Notes: a model not told the origin generated them from the sequence alone. Shown: positions 1-9,719, counted from the stretch's first letter. The stretch: 64,000 nt of DNA from Leptospira ognonensis (GCF_004770745.1 NZ_RQGD01000024.1:62001-126000), one strand, 5' to 3'. Numbers and translations: made by a program.

Positions 1-1
1 C

Positions 2-112
2 TCCACAAATAAAATTAGTTTCGGTATAACGCCTGATATGCCCATAGGTATGTTTAGATCTTATGATCCAAGTCACCTAAGAGCTGATTTTCAATATAGT
101 TTCTATTATTGA
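2..112 (+). CDS. C-terminal end of an outer-membrane-type protein (partial)
   Basis: An open frame enters from the left edge of the window and stops at TGA 110-112. The last residues read FQYSFYY, an alternating aromatic/polar strand ending in an aromatic residue, which is the usual C-terminal beta-signal of outer membrane beta-barrel proteins recognised by the BAM machinery. Only about 36 residues are visible, so the family cannot be named. Its stop overlaps by 7 bases the end of the convergent phosphatase gene. The beta-barrel assignment rests only on this C-terminal pattern. Confidence 0.5.
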   Translation, partial: STNKISFGITPDMPIGMFRSYDPSHLRADFQYSFYY

Positions 113-1842
113 TTTGATTTGAATCGAATCAAAGCTAGGGTAAGATCATCCTGAATCATTTCTTCTCCGCCAGAATATTTCAGAATGATATCAAACACGA
201 TATCACGAATCTCAGTTAAAGGCCTCATTCGATTTATAGTGATGAGATCAAGTAGCTGCTCTTCGCCATACAATTGAATTTCGCCAGGAATCGAGGCTTC
301 CGTTAAGCCATCAGTTAGTAAAACGATCAGATCGCCTGGACTCAGTTGGTAGAATGATTCGGATGAGTTTGTCGGGAAATATGCAGTAATCGCACGACCA
401 GATGGATTAATCGTAACGAGCTCTCCACTTGACTTAATGATATATAGAGGAAAGTGTCCTGCTCTTGCGAACTTGATCTTACCGGTGTTTGTATCAATAT
501 GAATGAAACTAGCTGTCACAAAGTGATCTTTAAGATTTGGAGTAATTTGATTTCGAATGTGTTCTATGCTTTGAGTAAGTAAATAGGGACTTCGCACCCA
601 AAAGTCCAATGACATTTTTACAAGCGCAGATAAAAAAGCGGCAGGAATCCCGTGCCCCGATACATCACAAATAAAGGCTCCAAGTTCCTTCGTATCTGGG
701 TTCCAGTGGATATCGAATAAATCACCTCCAACTTTCATCATGGGAACATTACGAAAACAGACCTCGAAGGGCTCCGGATTGATTTCTTTGTTTGGGAATA
801 GCGACTCCTGGATTCTTTTGGCTACATCTAATTGCTTATCAATTTCAAGTTTCTGTGCCTCGATGACTTTCGTTCGTTCAAATACTTTTTTTTCTAGTTC
901 TTCATTCGCTATCTCTTTCAGACGATTCAATACTTCCAAGGATTCGACTGCATCTTGTTTGGCTCGCTCGCGCTCCCGCGAGACTGCCACGAGAAAATAT
1001 GCTATCCCGTTGATGCTAAAAAGAAATGCATCTAGGTATATTAGAGAGTCATTAATGGAAAGATTCCCTGAACGTTTCATCGCAAAAACGCCCATTCCAT
1101 GGATGGTTTGTGTGACGGCGGTGAAAGACAAAATCACACTGGCGAGTGTTGCGCCATATTGACGAAATCTAAGACTTGTGAGAATGACAAATGGAATCGG
1201 CAAAAATAGAAGCGGCAATTCATCGGAGAAGGCAATTCTCCCAGATATATAAATCATTAAACACCAGAGCATCAGTTCTATTTTTTTAAACCATCGGACT
1301 CCCATTTTTTCATCAGGATTTAACCATACAAAAAGTAAGGGTGCAACGATTAGAAAACCCTGCATTTCTCCAGAAAACCAGGTAAACAATACATTCCAAT
1401 AAGCCTCACTTGGTAAAAAATCCCAGTATAACAGGCTCGTGACGCCAATGGACGCTGATAAGGCAGAGCCAGAAATCGAACAGATTGTGATAAAATAAAT
1501 TAGCCCTCTAACGGAGTATAGGGGATCCTTATTGCCAGTGATTCGCAAAAGAAAATAAAAATTAAGGGAAGAGCTGAGTGTATTACCGATTCCAATGAGT
1601 AAAGCCGTAGGAATGTGTGGGTTATTTAGATAGTTAGCAAGAAAGGCACCTAAAAAAATCCCAGGGATCGCAGCACGACCCAAAAGTAAAAGTGCGGTCA
1701 GCGCCATTCCTTCTGGAGGCCAAACGGGTGAAACTTGGCTGTTTAAAAATGCGAGCTGGAAACCTATTTTTGAGCAGATTACGTATCCAATAGGCAAGAA
1801 AAATGTAGCTAGCAAAGCCCTTGGCGTATAAAAGTCTTTCAC
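106..1842 (-). CDS. MASE1 membrane sensor with SpoIIE-type PP2C phosphatase domain
   Basis: 578 residues from a GTG start. Residues 1 to about 290 are hydrophobic, with about eight membrane segments and the MASE1 motif SPVWPPEGMALTALLLLG at 38-55. A charged helix at about 290-345 is a likely coiled-coil linker. The C-terminal part is a SpoIIE/RsbU serine phosphatase with its metal-binding motifs intact: GGDLFD (372-377), DVSGHG (393-398), TDGLTEA (510-516) and the DD pair (565-566). Known relatives dephosphorylate anti-anti-sigma factors in partner-switching pathways; the MASE1 part probably senses an unknown membrane or periplasmic signal. No partner STAS or kinase gene lies next to it, so its target is unknown. 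Confidence 0.9.
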   Translation of the reverse strand: MKDFYTPRALLATFFLPIGYVICSKIGFQLAFLNSQVSPVWPPEGMALTALLLLGRAAIPGIFLGAFLANYLNNPHIPTALLIGIGNTLSSSLNFYFLLRITGNKDPLYSVRGLIYFITICSISGSALSASIGVTSLLYWDFLPSEAYWNVLFTWFSGEMQGFLIVAPLLFVWLNPDEKMGVRWFKKIELMLWCLMIYISGRIAFSDELPLLFLPIPFVILTSLRFRQYGATLASVILSFTAVTQTIHGMGVFAMKRSGNLSINDSLIYLDAFLFSINGIAYFLVAVSRERERAKQDAVESLEVLNRLKEIANEELEKKVFERTKVIEAQKLEIDKQLDVAKRIQESLFPNKEINPEPFEVCFRNVPMMKVGGDLFDIHWNPDTKELGAFICDVSGHGIPAAFLSALVKMSLDFWVRSPYLLTQSIEHIRNQITPNLKDHFVTASFIHIDTNTGKIKFARAGHFPLYIIKSSGELVTINPSGRAITAYFPTNSSESFYQLSPGDLIVLLTDGLTEASIPGEIQLYGEEQLLDLITINRMRPLTEIRDIVFDIILKYSGGEEMIQDDLTLALIRFKSNQ

Positions 1843-1925
1843 GGTGTCTTCAATTTATCGATATGCCAATCGAATCGTCGACACTTTCTTGCTTCCGAGA
1901 AAGTTAGCCTAAAAAAATATTCTGT

Positions 1926-3773
1926 TTAGGAAAGATTTTCCCATTCTGCATATTTCTGGGCGATTTGTTTTTCAAGATCTGTCAGAAGAATGCCAAGTTC
2001 AGTTAATTTTTTATGATCGTGCGAAAAGAACTCTAATTCCTGGTTCTTAATTTCCTTTTCTTTTTCTAAAAGTTCGATTTCTTTTTCTAATTTTTTTCTT
2101 TCTTTTTCATTTTTGGACGAGGTTTTTACTTCTTTGGAAACCACAGTTTCCGATGAAATCGCTTTGACAGGTTTCTCTTTTTTTTCAGTTTGTTTTTCAA
2201 GATAAGAGGAGAATGTGCCAATATAAGTTGAGATCTCCCCATTCGCTTCGAAAATGAGAAGTGTTTCTGCTACTCTATCCATAAAGTATCTATCATGAGA
2301 AACGGTAACAACTGTTCCTGGAAACTCCTCTAAAAAGTTTTCGAGAATAGATAAGGTTTGTATATCTAAATCATTTGTTGGTTCATCTAGTATAAGAAAG
2401 TTGGGGCCACACATTAAGATTTGAACCAAATATAGGCGCCTTTTTTCGCCACCAGAAAGTTTTGCAATTTGAGTATATTGCGTTTTCCCATCAAAAAGAA
2501 ATCGTTCTAAGACTTTGGATGCAGAAATTTTCTCGCCATCATCATTTAAAATATATTCTCCAGCATACTCCTTTATGTAATCCAGAACGTTTAGGTGCAA
2601 TGGCAGTTCTCTACTGATTTGGTCAAAGTATCCGATCTTTGTGTTAATTCCAGGTTTCACAAATCCTGAATCCGGTGCGAGTGTTCCTGCAAATAAGTTT
2701 AGGAGTGTGGATTTACCGATTCCGTTTTGACCAATGATTCCTAGCCTTTCTTTCGCCTTAAAGAAGTAACTAAAATCTTTAACAATCGTTCTGCTAGGAA
2801 ATGATTTTGAAAGTGCATGAATCTCAAGAATTGTTTTTCCTTGTCTCTTCCCAATGACACTCAGTTCGAGTTCCTTTTGTAGCTCAAAAATTTCCCGATT
2901 GCTCAATTCTTCGGCTCGGTCTATTCTCGCTTTCTGTTTAGTGCTTCTGGCTTTGGGCTGTCTTTTTAGCCATTTGATTTCCTGTTTTAAGTGTTGTCTG
3001 GCCTTGTCTTCTTGTTTCAGAAGTGTTTCTTCTCTTTCGATTTTCCTTGTTAGATACTCTGAATAATTTCCCTCATAGAGAAAGTATTTTCCTCTGTCGA
3101 TTTCGAGAATCTTCCCAACGACTCTGTCCAAAAAATAGCGATCATGCGTGATGAGAATGATGGCTTTATCGCTTTGCATAAGAAATTCTTCCAGCCACTG
3201 AATGGAAGAGACATCCAAGTGATTTGTAGGTTCGTCAAGGATTAGCAAATTACTCTCTTCAATCAATGCTTTTGCAAGTTCAACTTTCTTGAGCATGCCC
3301 CCAGAAAGTTCCGACATTTTTCGTTCCAGTTTTTCAACGCCCAATTCTCGTAAAATAGAAGTTATTTGTGCCTCATAATCCCAAGCAGAGAGACGATCCA
3401 TTTCTTGCATCAAACGCGTGTAATTTGCCTCGGATTCTTCGGTTCCCTCTTCAAGTTTGTCACAAGCTTCGGTATAATCATGCAATAATTTTACTAACTT
3501 CCCGCCGCTCTGGTAGATATGATCTAGGATCCGCTCCTCTGGATCGAAGGTTGGATTTTGTTCCAGTATGGAAATTTTGAGGGATTTGTTTGGTACTATG
3601 GAACCCGAGTCGAGTTCCTCTCTCCCAAGAATTGTTTTTAACAAGGTGGATTTACCCGCGCCATTGACGCCCACAATTGCGATTTTTTCTCCTTCCGAGA
3701 TGCTGAAGTCCAAATCCTTGAATAAAACTTTTTCGCCGATGATCTTTGTCAGTTTTGAGAGGGAGAGTAGCAA
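1926..3773 (-). CDS. ABC-F family ATPase (Uup-like)
   Basis: Two ABC ATPase domains in one soluble chain without membrane segments, the ABC-F arrangement. The first Walker A is GVNGAGKST near residue 35; the second is GQNGIGKST. Each half has an LSGG signature and a DEPTN Walker B. The charged linker between the halves and a Lys/Glu-rich C-terminal coiled coil of about 80 residues suggest the Uup branch, whose members act on ribosomes or nucleic acids. The frame opens at 3821, but I prefer the TTG at 3771-3773: it has AAAGGA about 7 bases upstream and gives MLLSLSKLTKIIGEK, the normal family beginning, for 615 residues. It diverges from the TPR gene to its right. Confidence 0.9.
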   Translation of the reverse strand: MLLSLSKLTKIIGEKVLFKDLDFSISEGEKIAIVGVNGAGKSTLLKTILGREELDSGSIVPNKSLKISILEQNPTFDPEERILDHIYQSGGKLVKLLHDYTEACDKLEEGTEESEANYTRLMQEMDRLSAWDYEAQITSILRELGVEKLERKMSELSGGMLKKVELAKALIEESNLLILDEPTNHLDVSSIQWLEEFLMQSDKAIILITHDRYFLDRVVGKILEIDRGKYFLYEGNYSEYLTRKIEREETLLKQEDKARQHLKQEIKWLKRQPKARSTKQKARIDRAEELSNREIFELQKELELSVIGKRQGKTILEIHALSKSFPSRTIVKDFSYFFKAKERLGIIGQNGIGKSTLLNLFAGTLAPDSGFVKPGINTKIGYFDQISRELPLHLNVLDYIKEYAGEYILNDDGEKISASKVLERFLFDGKTQYTQIAKLSGGEKRRLYLVQILMCGPNFLILDEPTNDLDIQTLSILENFLEEFPGTVVTVSHDRYFMDRVAETLLIFEANGEISTYIGTFSSYLEKQTEKKEKPVKAISSETVVSKEVKTSSKNEKERKKLEKEIELLEKEKEIKNQELEFFSHDHKKLTELGILLTDLEKQIAQKYAEWENLS

Positions 3774-3880
3774 TGTAGTATCCTTTCGTCCTAGTTTACC
3801 AAAATGGCAACTTTCACCCAAAAAGCAACACCTTAGAGTTATGTCACTTGACCAAAAAGCATAAATACAGGAAATTGAAT

Positions 3881-6499
3881 GTGTCCATGACTCGAAATTG
3901 GCTACTCACTCTCATCATCCTGCTCATTACTTTTTCGGTGGAGCTTACCGCCCAAACAAAACGTGGGCAAGGCTGGTCACTTTCCTCAGGTATTTACAGC
4001 CTGATGATCGCGGGAAGGGAAATGATCAACTCTAAAGATGGTTTCCGATTCCAATCACCTTCTAATTTAACACCTAACCAAGAAATAGATTATTATCTTT
4101 CGCTAGGGGAACTTTATCTCCGACGCAAGGATAAGGTGGGAGTTGCTAACATTTTGTATGATCTCCGAATCAAAAAAGGAGATTATGCATTTGCAGATGC
4201 AATTTTGACCTCTCTCTGGAAACAGGCTCAGGGTGATGATACGCAGGCAGTAAAAATATTGGATACGTTCATTCAAAAAGAACCAAATACCTATTTTCGA
4301 AATTTGGCAAAAAACATGCGAGTGAATCTTTACCAAGAAGGTGAAGATGAAAAGAAAACAATGATTCGTATGGATTGTGTTAAATCAAAGCCTTATTATT
4401 CATTATGCAGAGTTTTCAGATTGCAGTACTATATTGATGTCGCAAGCGGGAAAGAGAAAGAGTTACATAAACACTATGTTAACATCATGCGTGTGGCATC
4501 TCCCTTTTTCGAAGATCCTCTCCTCGAGTGGATCCCATTATTGGATTGGATAGATCAAGATCTCCCGGCAAAAATGGCGTTTCTTGGACTCATCCGCGAA
4601 GCGAATTATTTTCAAGCAATGATCATGGATTTGGAAAGAGTGAGCGACGGTGATGTTTCAGAAAACTCAATTGAACGATATTCTTTCTTTCAGGTACTTG
4701 CTGGCGATTATATGGGAGCCGAAGATTCTCTCATACAATACTTGAACATTACCAAAGGGAAAAAATCATCTTTTACAAATCGGATTTATGTAAAATTGGG
4801 TGTCCTTGCCTATCTTCAGAAAAATTATAAAAAATCGAACGATTATTACCTGAAACTCGATATTGCCAATTGGTCTACAAATGTCCTCCATCCCATTTTA
4901 AACGAGCCTCTCAGCATTACGGGCGCTAAAGATTTGGTCTCCGTTACGATTTGGAAGTTATTGGGAGCCGATCAGGCAATTCGTGCCCTACAAAAAATAC
5001 AAGATCCAGATAAATTGACGGAGGATGACATTTGGCCTAAACTCCGCCTGGCGCAAATTCTCATTGATCAGAATCCAGAACTTTCATCGAGAATTACGGA
5101 TGAAATCATTTATATGGCCCAAGGGAAGGGGTGGCGTCGGCTCGAATATGCAGCCACTGTCTTACAAGGGTATACTCAGATTTATCGAAAGGAGTTCCGA
5201 CGGTCGACCATTGAACTTACAAAGAGCAGGGGGATATTGAATCCGGAAAATGCATTTTATGCTTCCGAATTCATTCGAAATTTTGGATTCGTTTTTGCTC
5301 ATACGGCCTCCGGCAAGAGAGGTCCCATCAGTGGAAATATACGCGAAGGAATTCATGATTTTCAAAATCAGGTAGTTTATGAAGATTTGTTTTTCATAAG
5401 AAACTATCGTCCCATGTCTTTCCCCACCGAACAATTTTTTGAACACTCCATTCAGTTTTTAAAAGACGAATCAGATCATTGGGGATTGCTCGATGTTTTA
5501 TTCCGACAGGACAGCATTCGGAAAACGTTAAACGATAAAAATCGTCCTCATTCTCTCTCGCAGGTTAAATTTATTGACCAACAGCTAAAATATCTTTCTG
5601 GATTTCAATCCCCAAGAGAATCCAAGTTTTTTGATTCCACTTATGTTGATTCACGCAATTCCGAATCTCAGTATCTTTCGAAAATGGAAGAAGAGTCTGT
5701 TGTTAAGTCACTTGAAGCTGCGAAACACCCGACAGTTGTTCTTCTACCTCAAAAGGATTCGATTTATATCTTTTTCTATAACCCAAAAGAAAATAAAAAA
5801 AATGCACTCACTTGGAAAGAGGTGAGAACTACCCGATTGGAATCAATAGAAGTTACAGAGTCGATAAAGGATTTTTATTTCTTAGTTAAGGATTCGGAGT
5901 CGATACAATTTTATATGAACGAAGCGGGATACATTGCTCATAAAAATTTAAAGAAAGATGTGAAAGATAAAGATATATCCTTATTTTATTTTATGTATCC
6001 GGCACTCGAGGTAACAAAGCCACAAACGATAGTTACCTGGGACTGTCCCATGACAGAAAACATACAAACTGCGAAAGGGTTCATACCTGTTGATCGTAGC
6101 TATTTTGAAGGTTCTAGAATCTTAAAAGATAAAGACCGCCTACATCTTTGGGATTTCCCAAATGAAACCAGAAGGGATGGGAATTTTATGGAATTAACTT
6201 GGTCTTGTAAAAATAAATCCGGTTCCTATGAAGAGATTTCAACCGCAAGATTGATCAGGCGCATTGATTACCGGACGGTGCCTAAAACGATCGTGTATTC
6301 TGAGAAAGTGCTCGGAAAAGGTCTACCTGACGGATTTTCTTTTCACACTGCTTGGATGCATTTTTGGTTTAAAGCTGGAGTTCGCTCTATCATCTACAGA
6401 CCCAAATGGTCGTATTCAGACATAAATGCAGGGAACTTCCTCCTTGATCCTGCTTTTTATCGGGAAGAAGGCGTCTTCATCAGCCAGACCCCCCAATAG
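3881..6499 (+). CDS. Secreted TPR protein with degenerate CHAT-like C-terminus
   Basis: About 872 residues from GTG 3881, chosen because AGGAAA lies about 8 bases upstream; ATG 3887 is an alternative. A signal peptide follows (hydrophobic LLTLIILLITFSVEL ending near LTAQ). The middle is helical with TPR-like spacing such as YLQKNYKKSNDYYLKL. The last about 250 residues follow the order of a CHAT caspase-like domain: a VVLLPQKDSIYIFFYN strand, then DRLHLWDFPN where CHAT proteases have HxxxHG, TIVYSEKVLGKG where they have the catalytic Cys, and AGVRSIIYRPKWSYSD where they have AGAxxVIxxLWxVxD. The catalytic His and Cys are therefore missing. I infer a non-proteolytic, periplasmic relative. It starts about 105 bases from the divergent ABC-F gene. 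Confidence 0.7.
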   Translation: MSMTRNWLLTLIILLITFSVELTAQTKRGQGWSLSSGIYSLMIAGREMINSKDGFRFQSPSNLTPNQEIDYYLSLGELYLRRKDKVGVANILYDLRIKKGDYAFADAILTSLWKQAQGDDTQAVKILDTFIQKEPNTYFRNLAKNMRVNLYQEGEDEKKTMIRMDCVKSKPYYSLCRVFRLQYYIDVASGKEKELHKHYVNIMRVASPFFEDPLLEWIPLLDWIDQDLPAKMAFLGLIREANYFQAMIMDLERVSDGDVSENSIERYSFFQVLAGDYMGAEDSLIQYLNITKGKKSSFTNRIYVKLGVLAYLQKNYKKSNDYYLKLDIANWSTNVLHPILNEPLSITGAKDLVSVTIWKLLGADQAIRALQKIQDPDKLTEDDIWPKLRLAQILIDQNPELSSRITDEIIYMAQGKGWRRLEYAATVLQGYTQIYRKEFRRSTIELTKSRGILNPENAFYASEFIRNFGFVFAHTASGKRGPISGNIREGIHDFQNQVVYEDLFFIRNYRPMSFPTEQFFEHSIQFLKDESDHWGLLDVLFRQDSIRKTLNDKNRPHSLSQVKFIDQQLKYLSGFQSPRESKFFDSTYVDSRNSESQYLSKMEEESVVKSLEAAKHPTVVLLPQKDSIYIFFYNPKENKKNALTWKEVRTTRLESIEVTESIKDFYFLVKDSESIQFYMNEAGYIAHKNLKKDVKDKDISLFYFMYPALEVTKPQTIVTWDCPMTENIQTAKGFIPVDRSYFEGSRILKDKDRLHLWDFPNETRRDGNFMELTWSCKNKSGSYEEISTARLIRRIDYRTVPKTIVYSEKVLGKGLPDGFSFHTAWMHFWFKAGVRSIIYRPKWSYSDINAGNFLLDPAFYREEGVFISQTPQ

Positions 6500-6686
6500 T
6501 CGGGACATAATTCAAAAATTCGCACCTTTGGTGTTTATTTTTCTAAAAATATGGGCTGACATCAACGGAGACCTCTTTTATGTTATCTGTGATTCATCTT
6601 CTTTGGAGGAAGTTTTCTACATCCGCAATGGACCCAGACAGTAAAATTTTCGCAGCATTTTTCCCTCTCGCTCCTTCTTCGCATGG

Positions 6687-8069
6687 TTGTTATTAACCGT
6701 GGAATTGATTGGCATTTTTTTAATCTTCCTTCTCGTCTTTGTAAATGGATTTTTCGTAGCTGCTGAATTTTCTATGGTTTCTCTCAGGCCCTCTCGTTTA
6801 GAGGAATTGGTGAAAGAGAACCGATCGATGGCCTTGCTCACAAAAAAGGCTGTCTCAAAGCTAGATGACATGCTCTCCGTTTGCCAAGTTGGAATTACGA
6901 TCGCTTCCCTTTTGCTCGGTTGGATCGGTGAGGAGTATTTTTCGCACATAGTCGCGGGCATGTTCAAACTATTCTCACTAGATGCAGAACCACTAACAAT
7001 CCATAGTATTTCGATCGGAGTGGCCTTTACGCTAATTACCCTATTTCACGTAATCCTAGGAGAGCTTGTCCCGAAAACATTGGCGATACAAAATACTGAA
7101 AGTATTGCCTTGGGTGTCGCTGCTCCAATGTGGCTATTTTATTATTTATTTTTCCCTGTCACCTTTGTCATGAATCGTCTGTCAGGTGGTGTTCTGACTC
7201 TATTTCGTTTGCAGCGAACTGGAGATAAATATGTACATTCTGCCGAAGAACTAATGATCATCATTGAGGAACAGCGGAAACAAGGACGTATCGATAATGA
7301 AGAGATGCGACTTATACAGAAAACTTTTGATTTTTCGGAACATATTGCACGCGATGTCATGACGCATAGATTATCTATCGTTGGTATCCCACAAGATTCT
7401 ACGATTGATAAGCTACTTCCGCTGATTGCCGAACATAATTTCTCCAGATATCCGGTATACGATCAAACTTTAGATAAAATTACAGGCATTGTGCATGTTC
7501 AAAAATATTTAAAGTGGCAAGCGGAACATACATCTAGCAAGGGTAAGAAGGAAAAAATTACCTCGATTATGCAAAAGGATTTTCCTTTCGTTCCTGATTC
7601 TATGTCTATTGAGCGAGTCATGAAGAAGTTACGTGAAAAGAAACAGCATATGGCAATCGTAATCGATGAATATGGTGGCGTCGCAGGTTTATTAACACTA
7701 GAAGATATAATCGAAGAGTTTTTTGGCGAGATTCGAGACGAGACAGACACGGATGAGAAAGATACGCCACTCGTTAAACGAGCAAAAACAATTGTATTAG
7801 ATGGTGAAACGGAAATAGATAGTTTGCGCTATATTTTAGAGGGTGAAGAGCCTGATGATTTAGAAGAGGTAAGGACAATCGCTGGTTTTTTCTTAGATAA
7901 AAATGAAGATATGCCCAAAGAAGGAAGTATCATACATATTAAGAAAGGGATTCTTAAAGTAAAAAAAATGGACGGAAATAAAATCGTCTCCATCTCCTTT
8001 ACGCCGAAAGGAGACATCTTAGCAGAAGAAGATCCTGAGAACGATCGAGATCATACGGAGGATCGTTAG
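6687..8069 (+). CDS. HlyC/CorC family protein (DUF21-CBS-CorC/HlyC)
   Basis: 460 residues. The N-terminal about 190 residues form a DUF21/CNNM membrane domain with several transmembrane helices and motifs such as FFVAAEFSMVSLRPSR and ILGELVPKTLAI. A pair of CBS domains follows (from MTHRLSIVGIP to DEYGGVAGLLTLEDIIEEFFGE), and then a CorC/HlyC transporter-associated domain to about residue 435. Family members are linked to Mg/Co efflux, and spirochetal ones are often called TlyC haemolysins, although haemolytic activity is poorly supported. The start is uncertain: TTG 6687 or GTG 6699. The gene ends directly against coaC, whose GTG start follows the TAG stop without a gap, so the three genes form one operon. 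Confidence 0.88.
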   Translation: MLLTVELIGIFLIFLLVFVNGFFVAAEFSMVSLRPSRLEELVKENRSMALLTKKAVSKLDDMLSVCQVGITIASLLLGWIGEEYFSHIVAGMFKLFSLDAEPLTIHSISIGVAFTLITLFHVILGELVPKTLAIQNTESIALGVAAPMWLFYYLFFPVTFVMNRLSGGVLTLFRLQRTGDKYVHSAEELMIIIEEQRKQGRIDNEEMRLIQKTFDFSEHIARDVMTHRLSIVGIPQDSTIDKLLPLIAEHNFSRYPVYDQTLDKITGIVHVQKYLKWQAEHTSSKGKKEKITSIMQKDFPFVPDSMSIERVMKKLREKKQHMAIVIDEYGGVAGLLTLEDIIEEFFGEIRDETDTDEKDTPLVKRAKTIVLDGETEIDSLRYILEGEEPDDLEEVRTIAGFFLDKNEDMPKEGSIIHIKKGILKVKKMDGNKIVSISFTPKGDILAEEDPENDRDHTEDR

Positions 8070-8606
8070 GTGTCGGATAAGGAGATTATCATTGCTGTGA
8101 CAGGGTCCATCGCCGCCTATAAAACGTGTGACCTAGTTCGTAGCCTTACAAAAAAAAATTATCCAGTAAGGGTGATCATGACTGAAAATGCCACACATTT
8201 CGTTGGACGTATAACTTTTGAGGCACTTACTGGGAAACCAGTTAGACTGAATGAATATGATACGGGTATGGCACATATCGAGATCAAAAATCTTGCTTCC
8301 GTATTTGCAGTTGTACCTGCCTCTGCGAACATCATTGGCAAAATGGCAAATGGAATCGCCGATGATCTAGTAACTTCAACTTACCTGGCAAATACAAGCC
8401 CCGTATTGATCGCTCCATCAATGAATCCTGGAATGTATTTACATAAATCCGTTCAAAGAAATTTGAAGCTATTAAAAGAGGATGGAGTTCACATTGTATC
8501 TCCAGAAAAAGGAATCGTTGTTTGTGGAGATGAAGGCTATGGAAAGCTTGCTTCCCTGGATCAAATTGAAGAGGAAATTTTGACCCTTCATAATCTGGCC
8601 AAGTAG
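8070..8606 (+). CDS. coaC: Phosphopantothenoylcysteine decarboxylase (CoaC)
   Basis: 178 residues from GTG 8070. This FMN-dependent enzyme converts 4'-phosphopantothenoylcysteine to 4'-phosphopantetheine in coenzyme A synthesis. Visible motifs are the flavoprotein start [13 protein letters not shown], the catalytic His in MAHIEIK (H69), PSMNPGMY (117-123) for substrate binding, and the reactive Cys in [11 protein letters not shown] (C152). Most bacteria carry CoaC fused to CoaB. Here a TAG stop (8604-8606) ends CoaC and CoaB begins six bases later in the same reading frame. Together the two would make 406 codons, about the size of the fused E. coli enzyme. Confidence 0.93.
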   Translation: MSDKEIIIAVTGSIAAYKTCDLVRSLTKKNYPVRVIMTENATHFVGRITFEALTGKPVRLNEYDTGMAHIEIKNLASVFAVVPASANIIGKMANGIADDLVTSTYLANTSPVLIAPSMNPGMYLHKSVQRNLKLLKEDGVHIVSPEKGIVVCGDEGYGKLASLDQIEEEILTLHNLAK

Positions 8607-8612
8607 TATATT

Positions 8613-9290
8613 TTGAATTCCTTTCGAAAAATCATCATTACATCTGGTCCAACACGTGAATGGCTTGATCCAGTTAGATACATTTCAAATGCATCGTCTG
8701 GAAAAATGGGTTATCATATTGCAGAATCGTTCGCTCGAAAAGTAGATGTAGAGATTGTTTATATTCATGGCAATACCCTTGAAAAATATGCAAATGTTCC
8801 CAATGTTACCAAAAATATCGCAGTAGATACTACGATACAGTTAAGAGATGTCGTAATCAGTGAAATAACAAATGATACTCTTCTTGTTATGGCTGCCGCT
8901 CCTGCTGATTTCCGCCCGATCATGACCGCCAAACATAAAATAAAGAAGGAAAATCAGGAAGGTACAAAAAACGGCTTACTTCTTGAGCTGGAAGAAAATC
9001 CTGATGTACTCGTTAGTGTTACAGATCATATACTCGGTAATAATCTTCATAATGTGATGAGAGTGGGTTTTGCAGCCGAAACGCAAGACCTAGATAAAAA
9101 TGCCAAAGCTAAAATTTTGAAAAAGGGCATAGGATACATTATTGGAAATTACGTAGGTCATAATATCGGATTCGGTGAAATAGATTCCTCTGTGATTATT
9201 TATAATGCAGATGGGATCGTAAAAAAAATTGGTCCCTTTCCAAAAGAACTGATTGCAGAACAAATTGTAGAGTTCTTATTGAACATTTGA
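8613..9290 (+). CDS. coaB: Phosphopantothenate-cysteine ligase (CoaB)
   Basis: 225 residues from TTG 8613. It joins cysteine to 4'-phosphopantothenate using a nucleotide, the step before CoaC. The start IIITSGPTREWLDPVRYISN followed by SSGKMG is the nucleotide/phosphopantothenate motif of the family; MAAAPADFRP and the Lys-rich KHKIKKE match the catalytic region. The frame is the same as coaC and is separated from it by one TAG. I see no clear Shine-Dalgarno before the TTG, so translation may depend on coupling to coaC. The gene ends in a 15-base tail-to-tail overlap with the DUF486 gene. Confidence 0.9.
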   Translation: MNSFRKIIITSGPTREWLDPVRYISNASSGKMGYHIAESFARKVDVEIVYIHGNTLEKYANVPNVTKNIAVDTTIQLRDVVISEITNDTLLVMAAAPADFRPIMTAKHKIKKENQEGTKNGLLLELEENPDVLVSVTDHILGNNLHNVMRVGFAAETQDLDKNAKAKILKKGIGYIIGNYVGHNIGFGEIDSSVIIYNADGIVKKIGPFPKELIAEQIVEFLLNI

Positions 9291-9632
9291 TTTTTCTCCA
9301 AACCCGAAAGCGAAATATCCTGCCAGTAAAATGAGTCCAAAGCTAACTAAATAATTCCAACGAACGCGTTCACCCAATATAAAGACGGCAAATCCCATAA
9401 AGACAATGATTGTGATGATCTCTTGGATGATTTTGAGTTGAAAACCTTCCATTTTATAATGTATGTAGCCGATTCGATTTGCGGGAACCATGAGCACGTA
9501 TTCGAAGAAAGCCAAACCCCAGGAAAACATTATGACGTAAAAAAGGTTATTTGTTTTTGCGAACTTTAAATGCCCATACCAGGCAAAAGTCATGAATAGA
9601 TTGGAGAAAATGAGAAGTAAAATTGTCAGCAT
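9276..9632 (-). CDS. DUF486 (DMT-like) small membrane protein
   Basis: 118 residues when started at ATG 9630-9632, which gives the usual DUF486 beginning MLTILLLIFSNLFMTFAWYG and an AGGA about 10 bases upstream. The frame is open up to 9731, but that longer form would overlap bioF and add a charged leader unlike the family. Four transmembrane helices are visible, with the conserved FAWYGHL and VPANRIGY segments. The family resembles half-size drug/metabolite transporters; its substrate is not known. It is convergent with coaB and divergent from bioF. Confidence 0.85.
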   Translation of the reverse strand: MLTILLLIFSNLFMTFAWYGHLKFAKTNNLFYVIMFSWGLAFFEYVLMVPANRIGYIHYKMEGFQLKIIQEIITIIVFMGFAVFILGERVRWNYLVSFGLILLAGYFAFGFGEKSNVQ

Positions 9633-9719
9633 GAGAACAATTTCCTGACTTCGTTTCAGAAATTCAATTCCAATGAAAAAGAATTCGGAAAATTCAAGTT
9701 TTCTATAGAAACTGTTAAA

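Noticed and set aside
1883..1904. ACTTTCT/AGAAAGT hairpin as terminator of the ABC-F gene
   Set aside because: The stem is only seven AT-rich pairs and no T run follows on the strand that would need it.
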